DNA of 64,000 nt from NCBI RefSeq assembly GCF_001640805.2, contig NC_066850.1:17543036-17607035 (forward strand), read 5' to 3'. Shown here piece after piece: positions 47,851 through 58,395 of the stretch (its first letter is position 1; each line of letters starts with the position of its first letter). The notes below the pieces were generated by a model that worked only from the letters and a program-made list of their open reading frames with translations, ran no database searches and was not told the origin of the DNA. The DNA is from Lates calcarifer. Its lineage: Eukaryota; Chordata; Actinopteri; Centropomidae. The position numbers and the translations under genes were made by a program.

Positions 47851-49400
47851 AAATGGTGTTTGGTGTTGTTACTCTCTTCAGATGTCTGTGTGTTTATGCC
47901 ACAGTGTCTTTTTTTGATACTGCCACTAGGGGTCGTCAAAGTCTTTAAAAGTCCTGATAAATCTTCACATAAATATCATGTAAAAGTCAAATATCATCAG
48001 ATATGATATGAGCGATACATGATGTTCTGTTCCACTTGGAATGCTTGAAAACACCCCGCTGCGGTTATTTACAACCGCCTCACATCCAACTGAGCAGAAA
48101 TTGGATCTGTTTCAGTATTGTGAAGGAGCTCTGCTGTTCCACAGTCCCACCCATCAGGCCTTTGGTTAGTGTTTCATAGACACCCAAACAAGGAAATCAC
48201 TGGAAGGCCATGGCACACACCCAGAACCAAGGGAGCACGCCAGAAATAGGATTTGTCTGGGGAGGAAGCCTCTCAATACACTGTTCTTCACAGCCAGGCG
48301 AGGCCGACGTCCTGAGGAAAACAGGAGCAAGAAGAGGTTACTGTGCTTCACAAACAGCCCTGTTCTTAGCTTGACGGCAAAACATTTCACTGTATCAGAA
48401 TTTGAGAGGGTTTTATATGTCTTAATCTGAGGGTGTAGGTTTCAAGTTAGTGGTTCCTAAAGAAAAAAACACTTTTCATTTCATATTTTAATACACTTAT
48501 ATACTAGCAAATAACATATTATAATGGAATTTGTTTTTTTAGAATACTGCCTATAATTAACAAATTTGCAATTGCTTTTTTTTTTTTACAGAAAAACATG
48601 GTGAGGATTTGAAATATTTTTTACCCTGAGTAATGCCTGCAGGCCTTCCTCTGGCATTACTCTGCAGGTACAACCTTCATCAATCAAGGGTCAAGCAGTA
48701 ATCTCTGTGTAGGCTGGGACAGACTCACTGTGGCTTATAAAGCTTAATTACTGTGAACATACAATAATACTTTAAAGCTGCCTAAATGAACATAAGAATT
48801 CTCTTCTTCTCTCCTGGATTTTTGCAGCTGGACAGTAATAAGATTCTGTTCAGAGCGACTAAATCAAACGGAAACCTTAAAAGTGTTGTGGACAAAATCA
48901 GGATTTTGAAAAGTGAGGGGAACATGTCCCCCCAGTCCCCAGTGGAAATTGTGCCCTTGCTTAACTCATACAGATACCAAATGCTCAAACAAGGTAAAGT
49001 TTCATATAAAAAATGACAAAGAAGCAAATTCTATCTGTCAGTCAATCAATTCTATCCTACCATCTGGTGATCCCTGGAATTTTGTTATCTATATTCAAGG
49101 CCTTCTAAGACATATGTCACTGCTGTGAGAAGAAATAGCACATTCATACTCATACAAATGAAAAGCTGATTCCATAAGCAATAAAACACACAGTTACAAG
49201 TGCAGTTGCAGCATAACACTGGTAAAAACCAGTAGTTTTGGTGGCTAATGTTCACTCGTCAAGATGTTTTTTACATCAAGATTTACCATTAATTGTCATG
49301 TGGTAACTTACAGTATACAGTACAGACTTGCTTTGTTCTGAGAACAGCTGAATATGGGATTTTGTTCATGAAATTCAACTTAAGAAGTTTTTAATCAAAT
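47851..49400. other. Intergenic, nothing recognised
   Basis: AT-rich unique DNA past the tmtc1 poly(A) site. Short open frames at 48166-48390 (minus) and 48782-49027 (both strands) lack splice signals, family motifs or codon structure I could recognise. Confidence 0.5.
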
Positions 49401-49440
49401 GTAACATTCTAAACAACTCAGAGAAACCAGTATCCCTCGG

Positions 49441-49700
49441 TTAAAGGACACATCACTCTCCATGTTCAGCCCTCTCTCTGAGGACAGAGCACCAACGAGC
49501 CAAGCATTAGCAATCCATTTCCACTCTCATGTCCTTCTCTGCCTCCTCCAGTCAATAGCTCACCACCTCTCTCACTAACCCTCTAACTGAGTGCAAGGCT
49601 CCAAAATGCATAACTGCTACATGTCTCTCTGTCTCCCCAGGTCAATGGCACATCACTTCTCCTATTCACCCCCTCTCACTGAGAACAGTGTTTCAAAACC
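49441..49700. repeat. Three diverged copies of a roughly 100-bp unit
   Basis: Similar pyrimidine-rich segments with (A/C)ACATCACT(C/T)CT and CCCTCTC(A/T)CTGAG motifs begin near 49447, 49550 and 49640. The similarity is loose and judged by eye. Confidence 0.35.
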
Positions 49701-49734
49701 GGAACAGGAACATTTCCAACCACATTCAGACAGA

Positions 49735-50010
49735 TTCACGTAACACCTGTGCTCAAGAAGGCTTCACTCCACCATGCTCGAGTTGAGAACTACCACCCAG
49801 TTTTTGTCGTTACCGCTCTTATCTAAGGCTATGGAAAGGACAGTTTTCAAACAGGTCTCAGAATTTCTCTCACTGAATGTCCTCATTTATCCAAATCAGC
49901 TGGACTTTTGGACAGTTCGGTTGTCTAGTTAGAGCTAAAGCTGCAGTTCAGTCCTCAGTTCTTATCTTGCTGGACCTATCAACTACTGCTTCCTGCTATC
50001 TGTAGTCTCC
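49735..50010 (+). pseudogene. L2-like LINE reverse transcriptase fragment
   Basis: Broken frames read VTPVLKKAS, KAMERTVFKQVSEFLSLN, YPNQLDF and SSVLILLDLST, all typical of the fish L2/Maui-type reverse transcriptase. The element appears to resume at 50305-50345 (VPQGSVL motif) after an inserted SINE. Confidence 0.75.
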
Positions 50011-50044
50011 AATATGGACATCTCTCTGTTTTTGTTTTTATTTA

Positions 50045-50225
50045 ATTATTATTATTTTTTGGCTTTATTATTTTGCCTTTATTTAGATAGGACAGTGGTG
50101 AGGAGACAGGAAACAGGGAGGGTAGGAGAATGACACACAGTAAAGGTCCGGTCAGATCGGGAGTCAGTCTAGAGACCAGCTGCTTATGTGGTACACGCCC
50201 CAACCATTCGGTTATGGGCCCCCCC
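50045..50225 (-). mobile_element. tRNA-like retroposon nested in the LINE, reverse orientation
   Basis: GCCTTTATTTAGATAGGACA, GAGACAGGAAACAGGGAGGG and GGTCCGGTCAGATCGGGAGT are the reverse complement of a common fish short retroposon; 33288-33405 is another copy. It separates the two pieces of the L2 relic. Confidence 0.6.
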
Positions 50226-50269
50226 ATCTTTCTGGGTTTCAGTACTGTCTCAGTGGGCGCTTCTTCAGT

Positions 50270-50420
50270 GTGTCATGGCAAGGACAAACATCTTTATCCA
50301 ATCCTCTACCCACACAGGTGCCTCAAGGATCAGTACTTGTCCTGCATGTAATGGCTGTGAGAAGACACTGAGATGACTGCCAGATCACCAGCAGCACCAC
50401 CAGAACACACAGTAAATCAT
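50270..50420 (+). pseudogene. L2-like LINE fragment, continuation
   Basis: CACAGGTGCCTCAAGGATCA encodes TGVPQGS, the reverse transcriptase motif that follows the catalytic palm in L2 LINEs. It probably continues the fragment at 49735-50010. Confidence 0.6.
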
Positions 50421-50559
50421 CCTTGACAAACACTTTGGGCCATGTCAAAACACTGCCTGCAAACACTGACCACCTTCTCACACTGCTATCACCCTTGTTA
50501 ATTTCAGTTCTCTCTCTTTCTGGCTAGTCCGATTTAAACTTTATATTATGCAAATATGG

Positions 50560-51260
50560 CTGTGTGAGCGCTTGTCTAGGATTGGTGGAATTCTTTACTG
50601 GCCCGTCCCTCTGCTCATCTTCAATGCACCAATCCCGGCGGCCCTGCACGATGACGTCAGCAGTATAAAAACGGAGTGATAGACGCGAGTTACCGGCTCA
50701 GTTCGGAGGCTCGGTCTTTAGCAGCCCCCCATGGTTGCCTATTTTGTAGCTCGAGTTTTTGTCAGAACTCTCTGTGTGTGGGTTTAAGAAACTAATGAGG
50801 TTTCATATGACAACTGTTTAAGAAAACCATACACTCGTTGATCGTGTACACACACCGTAGTAGGTTTTCCCGTTGTCTAGCCACAGTTAGTTTAGGGCTG
50901 CTGCTGAAGTTGTATTTTGGTTTGATTTGGGGATTTTTGTACTTTTTTACATATTTGCTTAGTATCAGCATGCTAGCTGTCGCTGTTAGCATTTAGCTTG
51001 AAGAGCTATACTAAATGCCAGTCCATGGTTTCTCAGTGCTGCTGGACCCATATTTAAATATTTAATATTTAATCTACACTGCTGTAAATCCTGCTGTGCA
51101 TATTTAAGATTTATGTATATTTATTTCCATTCTGCTTGCAGAATTTTTGCACATACATTTGCACTACACTGAAACTGTAAAAACTGAGGCCTATGCAAAC
51201 GAAATTTCGTTCTGTATACACTTGCTGCATACTGAATGACAATAAAAGTCTAAGTCTTCA
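50560..51260 (+). promoter_or_regulatory. Orphan CCAAT-CRE-TATA promoter with downstream poly(A) signal
   Basis: CCAAT at 50629-50633, a perfect CRE (TGACGTCA) at 50652-50659 and TATAAAA at 50664-50670 predict a start near 50695. AATAAA at 51241 lies about 550 bp downstream. No open frame of note lies between them. The 3' end (GACAATAAAAGTCTAAGTC) resembles fish retrotransposon tails, so this may be a solo LTR or other retroelement rather than a host noncoding gene. TATA, CRE and CCAAT are seen directly; activity is inference. Confidence 0.5.
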
Positions 51261-52289
51261 TTCAGATGTCCACAAGGGTCCACTCCAGTCTCAAAAGCTG
51301 AGTCAGACTGTCCACACTGCCAAACACAGAGCGAGAGAGAGAGACAATGAGGAGGCTGGGACTCCATGGAGGATGAAGATCCAGCTCCAACAGTCAGGAG
51401 AGGGAGAGAAGAGCCAGGATGGCCCACGATCCTGCACAGAGAGCCTGAGTGAAAAGAGCAGGGAGGTTGTTCCAGAGGTAGAGCATGATAGGAAAAGGCC
51501 CTGAAACCTGCTGAGGCATCCTACAAGTCTGATCTGACCAAGCCAGTGAAGGAAAGCTAAAACTGGCGTAATGTGATCACATTTTCTGGATTTAGAAGGC
51601 AGACCAGTACAGGACTGAATAGAGGAATGAAGAGACGAAGGCTGCAGAAAGCTGAGGTGAGAACAGGATATGAAGCGGAGTGTGTTAAACTGAACATACT
51701 GTCTGCACTGTTACTATCTGCAGAGATGAGCCACGAACAGCCACATTTAATTTAATCAACACAACCCCAGACTCAGAGCTCTGAGCGGATGATGCAGAGA
51801 TGGTGATGGAGCTGATGCATGATAATGGATTTCATTTTGGTTTCTATTTTGAACGCTGCCCATTAGAGTCAGGGGCACTGGTCTACACAAAAGCCTGTAG
51901 AGGTTTTTGGCAAGTTATGTTTTGCGATCTCTGTAATGTTGAATGCAGTGACTCTGGGAGGGACGCTGTTGTTTAAAACATGCTATAAAAGATTTTATTT
52001 GAATATGACATCCATATCTTATTGAGCTCTATGAGTAAGTAATCTGAAGGTAATTCAATGCAACAGTGTCAGAGAACATACTGGTGCTGCTAGACTTCAC
52101 AGTGTCACAGTGGGTGACTCTGATATGGCTTCAGACCTTTTACTCAAAAAATTTGACCTCAGTACTAAAATGTATGAGTGAACCAACATGATGCAAGCAG
52201 TATTTAAAATGTTACAGTGTTGCAGCTTGATGCATGGTTGTGGTTTATCATGGCTTGTGTCTTTTCAGTAGTTTTGTTCATACTATAAG
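51261..52289. other. Intergenic, possible LINE remnant
   Basis: GAGGTTGTTCCAGAGGTAGA and GCATGATAGGAAAAGGCCCT near 51460 resemble the 3' region of fish LINEs. The rest is not recognised; an open frame at 51193-51504 is not supported as a gene. Confidence 0.4.
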
Positions 52290-52680
52290 ATATTATTCAT
52301 TATCCCCTGAGGGAAAGCTGTCTTTTGCTCAGCATTACTGCATCACAGAGCATTCCTCTTCATATATACTTCGCACTACACATTAAAATACATAAAACAT
52401 ATAGAATACAACATCACCAGCCAGTGTTCATAGACTCAGCAGTATAAACCAGAGACAACAATAAAACACATACGACCAATAGCATCCGTATAATAGCAAA
52501 CCTAAATACTGCACACTCTCAGTAAACTGACAACTACAGTATTGCACATGCCACAAATCTGCATGGTTAAGGTAACATTGCAATCAAAAGGTTAATTACT
52601 GATCTGGTCAAACTTTGCTGTAGCGTGTAGTACCAGTAAAGTCTGACAAAGTAACACAAGCAGTTAGATGATCAGACAGA
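52290..52680 (-). mobile_element. LINE-like 3' region, reverse orientation
   Basis: TTATTCATTATCCCCTGAGG followed by GAAAGCTGTCTTTTGC is the reversed tail signature; the following AT-rich part with many short A-runs fits the LINE 3' UTR. Extent approximate. Confidence 0.4.
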
Positions 52681-52808
52681 TCACTGGTTGTTTTATTTTA
52701 ATCTTTATCTTCTTGTTTGCTTGTTGTATGTTTTGCACCATGTATGTTCTTTAATTCGAAACTGTACTGGGACATTTCTGCATGGTGATTCAGCACCATA
52801 AATAAAAC

Positions 52809-52838
<30 letters not shown>
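52809..52838. repeat. GATT tetranucleotide microsatellite
   Basis: Seven GATT units. Confidence 0.95.
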
Positions 52839-52840
<2 letters not shown>

Positions 52841-52884
52841 ACCACTGACAGGTGAAGTGAATTCCATTATTTATTTACAGTACA

Positions 52885-53310
52885 ATGTTCTGTTGGGACC
52901 TTGGGTCCTTCACTCATCTGGATGTTACTTTGACACGTACTACCCAACTTAACATCGTTCCAGACCAAGCACACCCCCCTCATGGCAAAGACACTCCCCA
53001 ATGGCAGGGGCCTCCTCCAGCAGGAAAATGCTCCCACCACACCACAAAAAAAAAAAAAAAAAAAAAAGAAATGGCTCCAGGAACATGGCAAAGAGCCCAA
53101 GGTGTTGACCTGGCCTCCAAACTCCCCAGATCCAGCATCTGTGGGACGATCTGGAACAAGCCAGATCCCTAGAGGCCCCACCCCACAACCCACTGGACCA
53201 CCGCAGGGCACCCTCAGAGTCCAGTGTCTGTGCCCTGACAGGTCAACACAAGGGAGACCTACACAATATTATGCTAGTGTTTTTAATATTGAGGCTGACT
53301 GGTGTACAGT
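52885..53310 (+). pseudogene. Tc1/mariner transposase relic, C-terminal part
   Basis: Broken frames read LLQQENAP, then after an A-run of about 23, WLQEHGKEPKVLTWPPNSPD. This fits the Tc1 catalytic QQDNAP and NSPDLNPIEHLW segments, with the second motif spoiled. The end GACCTACACAATATTATGCT matches the 3' end of the same family. Non-functional. Confidence 0.75.
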
Positions 53311-53351
53311 ACATTTCACAGAACATGAACTTGTCATCAGATAGCACCATT

Positions 53352-53647
53352 GAGGCATACCATAACATGATCTTGATTGCACTAAGTGCCTTGTCATAGT
53401 GATAAGGATTATCTTCAGAGCAAATGGTGCAGATAAATCAGCAGTGAGTGTGTTGAAGCTGCAGCCAGCAGCCTGTGCTGACATTTACAGCTGCTCTCCA
53501 TCACTGCTATAGAAGACCTCTGTGTAATTGGAATACATTTTTATAGTTAGTGCCTATGATGGTGACACGAGCCTCACAAGACACCCAGGTCAGGAGGAGA
53601 GCGTGGTGCTGTGGAAATACTCTAGCACCATTTCTATGGTAACCTTG
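53352..53647 (-). repeat. Inverted duplication block A2 (intergenic copy)
   Basis: Reverse complement of 31738-32032 in a tmtc1 intron, with few differences seen. Confidence 0.88.
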
Positions 53648-53840
53648 TGTCAGGAGCTACAAATAAGGGGGAAATCTTGTAGTTAGATAATTGGTTTATC
53701 ACAATTCAGTCCATAACATGATAGTTTCCAATAATAAATGAAGAGGAGGCTGATTAGATATGAGATAAACTGAATGACTGAGGGGAGAACAGAGGTGAAA
53801 ATGTGAGAGGAGAGAAGCTGGAGTGGATGGAGACTCTCAA

Positions 53841-53998
53841 TCTCTGGTTCCTCAGGCAGTCTCTCCAGTGACAGGGACAACTAATGGACGCTCTCTTTAA
53901 TTAATGCAGCCTGTGTGTGTGTGATAGATGAACAGAGCATGAGCTGTGAGCTGAAACAAGACCATTACATGCATGAGAGCATGCACCCAAAGGTGTGT
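53841..53998 (-). repeat. Inverted duplication block A1 (intergenic copy)
   Basis: Reverse complement of 30079-30236. The spacer to block A2 is 193 bp here against 1501 bp in the intron. Confidence 0.85.
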
Positions 53999-55229
53999 AT
54001 ATGTGTGTGTGTGTGTGGACTGAGGTGATATTGCTCTCAGCTCTCCTCCACCCACAATCCTTTGCTGTCCACATCCCTCCTGCTTCCATGTCAGGTCAAC
54101 ACCACAGGTACCTGAAGAGCAGATGGTAACTACATTATTATATAAACAAAGTAGTATACAATAGTGAAGAGTGTGATCTTTGCTGCTCACCATCAGGACA
54201 GGCTGAATACAGGGAAGGTCTCCAACAAAGAAACCAGTTCATCAGCTGAGCCTCAGAAACTTTCTGCCCACAGACAGTTGACAACAGCATCCACAGGACA
54301 CAGCCAGGACAAGGACACTATATACTTTTCTAATTCAGACACTCCTCCTGTTACTGATTTTATTTTCAAATCAAATGTTCATTATTTTGCCTTTAAATCA
54401 TCTTAAATAATAAAAATTAAATCTACCTTTGTTCCACAGTTATATTGTTACAGTCTCAGACACAGTGATATAAATACATACAGATGGGATTTAACTTTTT
54501 CTGGGTGCCATAGCTTTGTATAATTTCCTAGAAATGAACTAAGAGATTCATGTAAATTCTTTGGACAATACCTGGAAAAGATGTTTTTCATTGTAGGAAG
54601 ATAGATTAGACAGACAGAGATAGATAGACAATATTTAAGTGACACACGTTCATTTGGTTAAGTCCAGTGAATTGGTGATGTATCCTGTAGCTGGACATGC
54701 TAAAATATGAACTCTGTCAACAGACATGCATACAATTCATCTTTATAGAGAAACATCTGGGATTAAATAATCTGATTTCCAGAAGGTGACAGAACTGACA
54801 CTCCACACTGCATCACACTTTCTGTGAGGGACTTTAATGTCAGTTATTCCAGTTATTATTCAGGTTTATACACAGTGCCTGCAATCACTTTTCCCTTTAG
54901 ACTTTTATTGTTTCACAGCAGAGAATCTCCCTGGATTCATTTTGTTTCTTTGAAATGTTGATGACATCTTGTGTTTCAGCTCTTTTTACATTCAGAGTTA
55001 TTGTTATTGTAAAGCTGTTGAGTTCAATACAGAAAGTTGTAAATCTCTATGTGCAAAATACACTGAATTGCGTCAGGTAAAAAAACAACTTCATCATCGT
55101 TCTTTGTACTTAAAGCAGTGCGTGCAATGACACGCACTCTCAAACTAACACAGTGCTGAGTTGTAGATAGATGTAACTGGTTCTTGCTTTATCTCATGTC
55201 AGAATCATGTGGTTTCATGATTATGGAAG
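53999..55229. other. Intergenic, nothing recognised
   Basis: AT-rich DNA with a short GT run near 54003. No gene or clear repeat found. Confidence 0.5.
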
Positions 55230-55269
55230 ATGATATTCTACATTTGGGGAAAATGTCTGAGTTTTTAAT

Positions 55270-55487
55270 ATTCAGCTGTGTGCCAGCTGATGTTTGCCCA
55301 TCAGACACAAACAACCACGTTCCATGTTCACAGTCACATAAGTCACTTTTCTTCCCCACTCTGATGCTTGACCATGACTACAGGCCTTAACGCATTGAGT
55401 TGCTGGCATGTAATTGGCTGATTAGATATTCACGTTAAGGCGGAGTTGAATAGGTGTACCTAATAAAGTGGCCGGTGAATGTAATTA
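55270..55487. mobile_element. Tc1-type element, end fragment
   Basis: AAGTCACTTTTCTTCCCCAC, CGCATTGAGTTGCTGGCATG and the terminal GGTGTACCTAATAAAGTGGC match one end of the fish Tc1 family also seen at 12851 and 37593. No transposase frame remains. Confidence 0.65.
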
Positions 55488-55559
55488 ACCTCAGCTGCCT
55501 CAAGCAGCTGCTATCAACGCACAGGTTGTTTTCCAGGAAAAATGTCAAATTTATTTTTA

Positions 55560-55696
55560 TTCAGCTGCTGTGGAAACGCATGGAAGATGAAGATGTACCG
55601 CCATTTTCAAGAGCTGATGAATACTTTCTTTAGTTTGCGGAGCTGTGCGCACTTTGCGCAAAATCCACGCGGCATTAAACCCGAGCAGTGACTGTG
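55560..55696 (+). other. Possible upstream noncoding exon or alternative promoter
   Basis: A locally CpG-containing stretch with a YY1-like CCGCCATTTTC at 55609 and a good donor (GTG then GTAAGTG at 55697). It could be an upstream first exon of the gene at 56.3 kb. The only ATG frame in it is 17 codons. Speculative. Confidence 0.25.
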
Positions 55697-56098
55697 GTAA
55701 GTGACTACTGTGCGGACTAATGTAGGTTTAGTAGGTGTCAGTCTGGGAGAAGTTACAGCGGCCTGTTGTCAGATGAGACAGTATCACTCCATATATGTCA
55801 GGCTTTACTCAGAAATATTAGTGAATTTACGAAAATCTCACTTTTGTGATGTTGAATGAAATAAATCGTTAAATGTCAAAATGACAACGATCTATTGTAA
55901 TTGTAATTGTTAATTATAATCAGTAAAGAATGTGAGCAAGCAATGTGATTTTAATATATGACTAAATCTGGCTTATGTAAGTGAATGACAAAAATGAAAA
56001 AAAAAAAAAATTGAAAAGTGAATACTATAATTAATTTGAATGTTTTTAATGAATAATTTTTCATTTAGTTTGAGTTGTGTGCTTCCAGGTGTGAGCAC

Positions 56099-56175
56099 TG
56101 ACGCAACGACGTCAGGATTCTGCGGTTGCTATGTATTTCATATATAAATTGGATGACCAGTCATCGTCATCATTT
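56099..56175 (+). promoter_or_regulatory. TATA promoter with ATF/CREB-C/EBP-like sites for the 56.3 kb gene
   Basis: TGACGCAA at 56099-56106 and CGACGTCA at 56107-56114 sit about 30 bp upstream of TATATAAATT (56141-56150). A start near 56172 would leave no ATG before the proposed start at 56309. TGACGCAA and CGACGTCA resemble ATF/CREB and C/EBP-ATF composite sites, which would suit a signal- or stress-induced gene; that is inference. Confidence 0.6.
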
Positions 56176-56317
56176 CACTCTTGGTACTTGGAGAAAGACA
56201 CACACAGAGCGATCTGAACTTTTGGAAGTGACTTTGCAAACTAGCATCTACAGCAACCAAAGACGAAGAAACCCCGAGAGGATCATCAGCTGATCTCAAA
56301 TACGCCTCATGGAAAAG
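56172..56317 (+). other. Exon 1 of the unrecognised gene (5' UTR plus MEK)
   Basis: Runs from the predicted start site to the donor GTAAGA at 56318. The 5' UTR has no ATG upstream of 56309, and the coding part is only three codons. The start context is CTCATGG: G at +4 but C at -3. Confidence 0.5.
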
Positions 56318-58107
56318 GTAAGACTATTCATCTTTAAAAATCAATGCAATTAGCTTGTCGGCTCCTCAGCTAGCTTAATTAGCCTGTTAGCTAGAATGCT
56401 AACCTGAGAATTAAAAGTTCCAAGTCATGAATTTAAAAACAAACAATTAATGAATAATTAATTTTACATAAATAAGACAAACGTATTAATTAGAAAATAA
56501 TTTGGAAGTCTTTTGAGGCCTTTTCGAAGGTGGAAAGCTGTAATTGATTTAATGCAAGTTACTAAAACTGCAGTGAAGGAGACCAAAATAATTCTGAAAA
56601 ATAAGTACCTGAAGTTTTTTTTTTTTTTGTTTGTTTGTTTGTTTTGCACAATCATGTATTTTTCCACCTGCAGAACTGAAATATTATTAATGATATCAAT
56701 AGTAGTCTTTATCCTATGGTGCGTTTAATAACAGAGTTAAAAGCAATTAAAACCATCGGTTCAGATGAACATGAGATTTAAGGGATTTAGTTAATGTATC
56801 CTGTATCAGCCAGCATTAATCTAATGTTTTACCTGGTAGACGTTTAAATACCTTTATTCATCATCTGTCATTTGTGAACAAGAGATTTCCACACTGTCAG
56901 AGAGTAAAAGTGTGAATCCTGTAATATCAGACCGGTTGTTGTTGTTTTTTTTTCAAATTGAGTGAATGATTTTATTGAACAAAAAAAAAAAAAAAAAGTG
57001 ACACACTGAGGCAGAGTGCATACACCACAAAAGTAACCTCTGAAGCTCTATGAACATTATAAAGTGATGATATTAGTTTAAGTGTTCTACCTCAGTAATC
57101 TGTTCAGTTCCACACCAAACACGGTTTACAGCATCAGTCTGAAAGAAATTTAACTGAACATGTTTGACTTTATCCCTTCCTGTTCTCCTTCTCTCCATCT
57201 CTTTAACAGAAAAAGAGGAAGAGGGAGCAGGAGAGCAGCTCTGGATCCTTCCAGGAGCCTCCAGAAGAGAGACCCTGCAGCAATGTTGCTGCCCAGCAGG
57301 AGAGGAGCTCCAGCCCCCAGCCGTCCACCTCTGGCTCACAGCGTGGAGGACAGGAAGCCGCCCAGCAGGAGGTGAGTAGTCCACCATAAACATACACTTA
57401 GTGTACACGTGCAGGCAACTTCCCTCTGTAGAGGTTTCCTATTGTAAATCTTAAAAATACAGGAAATCACTAATTGAAGAATCCCATTAGACTTTATTAG
57501 TAAGAGCACAGCATTAAATAGTAAATAAGTTAATGTAGGTGGATTTTTTCCACCAAGAAAATAGGACTTGTCTTGTGAATAGTCTTGGTCTGTCTGTTGA
57601 CAGAATGACCTGTCTCATTTTTCTTATTGAACTCGTTTGACTTGTTTCTTCCCTCGTTTCCTCAAACAGCTGAACCTCGCTCGACCAGAGAGGAGCCCCA
57701 GCCCCCAGCCGTCCACCTCTGGTCAACAGCGAGGAGTGCAGGAGGCTGCAGAGCAGGAGGTGAGTAGTCCAACCCTAAAAACTCTGCTTTAATCTATACA
57801 CAACTACCATCTGTTGTGATGTAGGAAGAGCACGGTGTTTAACAGTAAGTCACCTGAATGGTCTCAGTTGTCTCTTTTGGAACAGTGACCACCTCCATCT
57901 TACTGAACTAGTTGACTCGTTTCTTCCTAACAGGCTCCGGAGAGTAGGAGGGGACATCAGCAGCGGCAGCTCCCCTCGTTTTTCAGTAGGGACGTTGCGT
58001 TCGGCTGGCGACTGGCTGCAGTGTTCGTGCCTTCTTATACTCCACGAGGTACTGAGGAGCAGGGAACGGGGGGATGGTTTACATCTCCATACAGGCCGGA
58101 GATGTAA
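56309..58107 (+). CDS. Unrecognised small Ser/Pro/Gln-rich nuclear-like protein, 4 exons
   Basis: Exons 56309-56317, 57210-57371, 57670-57759 and 57934-58107 all join in phase 0 with consensus GT-AG borders and give 144 residues plus a TAA stop. The protein starts MEKKKRKREQE, a strong basic nuclear-localisation-like stretch. It then has two related Ser/Pro/Gln-rich segments, one per exon, each with the core PQPSTSG preceded by ERS and followed by QRG and QEAA. The C-terminal exon is unrelated and less repetitive, with LPSFFSRDVAFGWRLAAVFV and GGWFTSPYRPEM. The start is the first ATG after the TATA box. I know no family with this layout and assign no function. Exon boundaries, shared phase and the promoter support a real gene; no homology search was done. 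Confidence 0.55.
57210..57371 (+). CDS. Unrecognised gene, exon 2
   Basis: 162 bp, 54 codons. Acceptor CTCTTTAACAG, donor GTGAGTAGTCC. It encodes the rest of the basic NLS-like stretch, an acidic/Pro segment (SFQEPPEERPCSNVAAQQ) and then the first repeat module with core PQPSTSGSQRGGQEAAQQE. The codon pattern and GC content are exon-like relative to the flanks. Confidence 0.6.
57670..57759 (+). CDS. Unrecognised gene, exon 3 (duplicated module)
   Basis: 90 bp, 30 codons. Acceptor CCTCAAACAG, donor again GTGAGTAGTCC, identical to that of exon 2. It encodes the second module with core PQPSTSGQQRGVQEAAEQE. It shares the run CCCAGCCCCCAGCCGTCCAC with exon 2. Confidence 0.6.
57934..58107 (+). CDS. 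Unrecognised gene, exon 4 with stop
   Basis: 58 codons including TAA at 58105-58107. Acceptor CTTCCTAACAG. Twelve bases after the stop lies a good donor (CACAG then GTAAGG, 58120), so the transcript may continue into 3' UTR exons. That distance would not be expected to trigger nonsense-mediated decay. Confidence 0.55.
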   Translation, partial: APESRRGHQQRQLPSFFSRDVAFGWRLAAVFVPSYTPRGTEEQGTGGWFTSPYRPEM

Positions 58108-58395
58108 GATCCCTCACAGGTAAGGGGCTGTGCTCACCTGCCCATCAGGTATAGTATATTTAATGGCAATTCCACCGCCACACACACATTTTTAAAATAT
58201 TTCCTTTTAACTTTCTTTTCCTCCTTTTAAAAAATATTATTATTATTATTATGTAGTAGTGATAAGTTTACATAAGTTTAAGATATAGTTTTAATAAGTT
58301 TTTTTAAAAGAAGTTTTTAGTTGTTAAGCATAAGTGTGTAAGTACTGCTAAGTTTAGTATTTCAGTTGGGATCTAGATAAGTTATAGTAGAAGTC

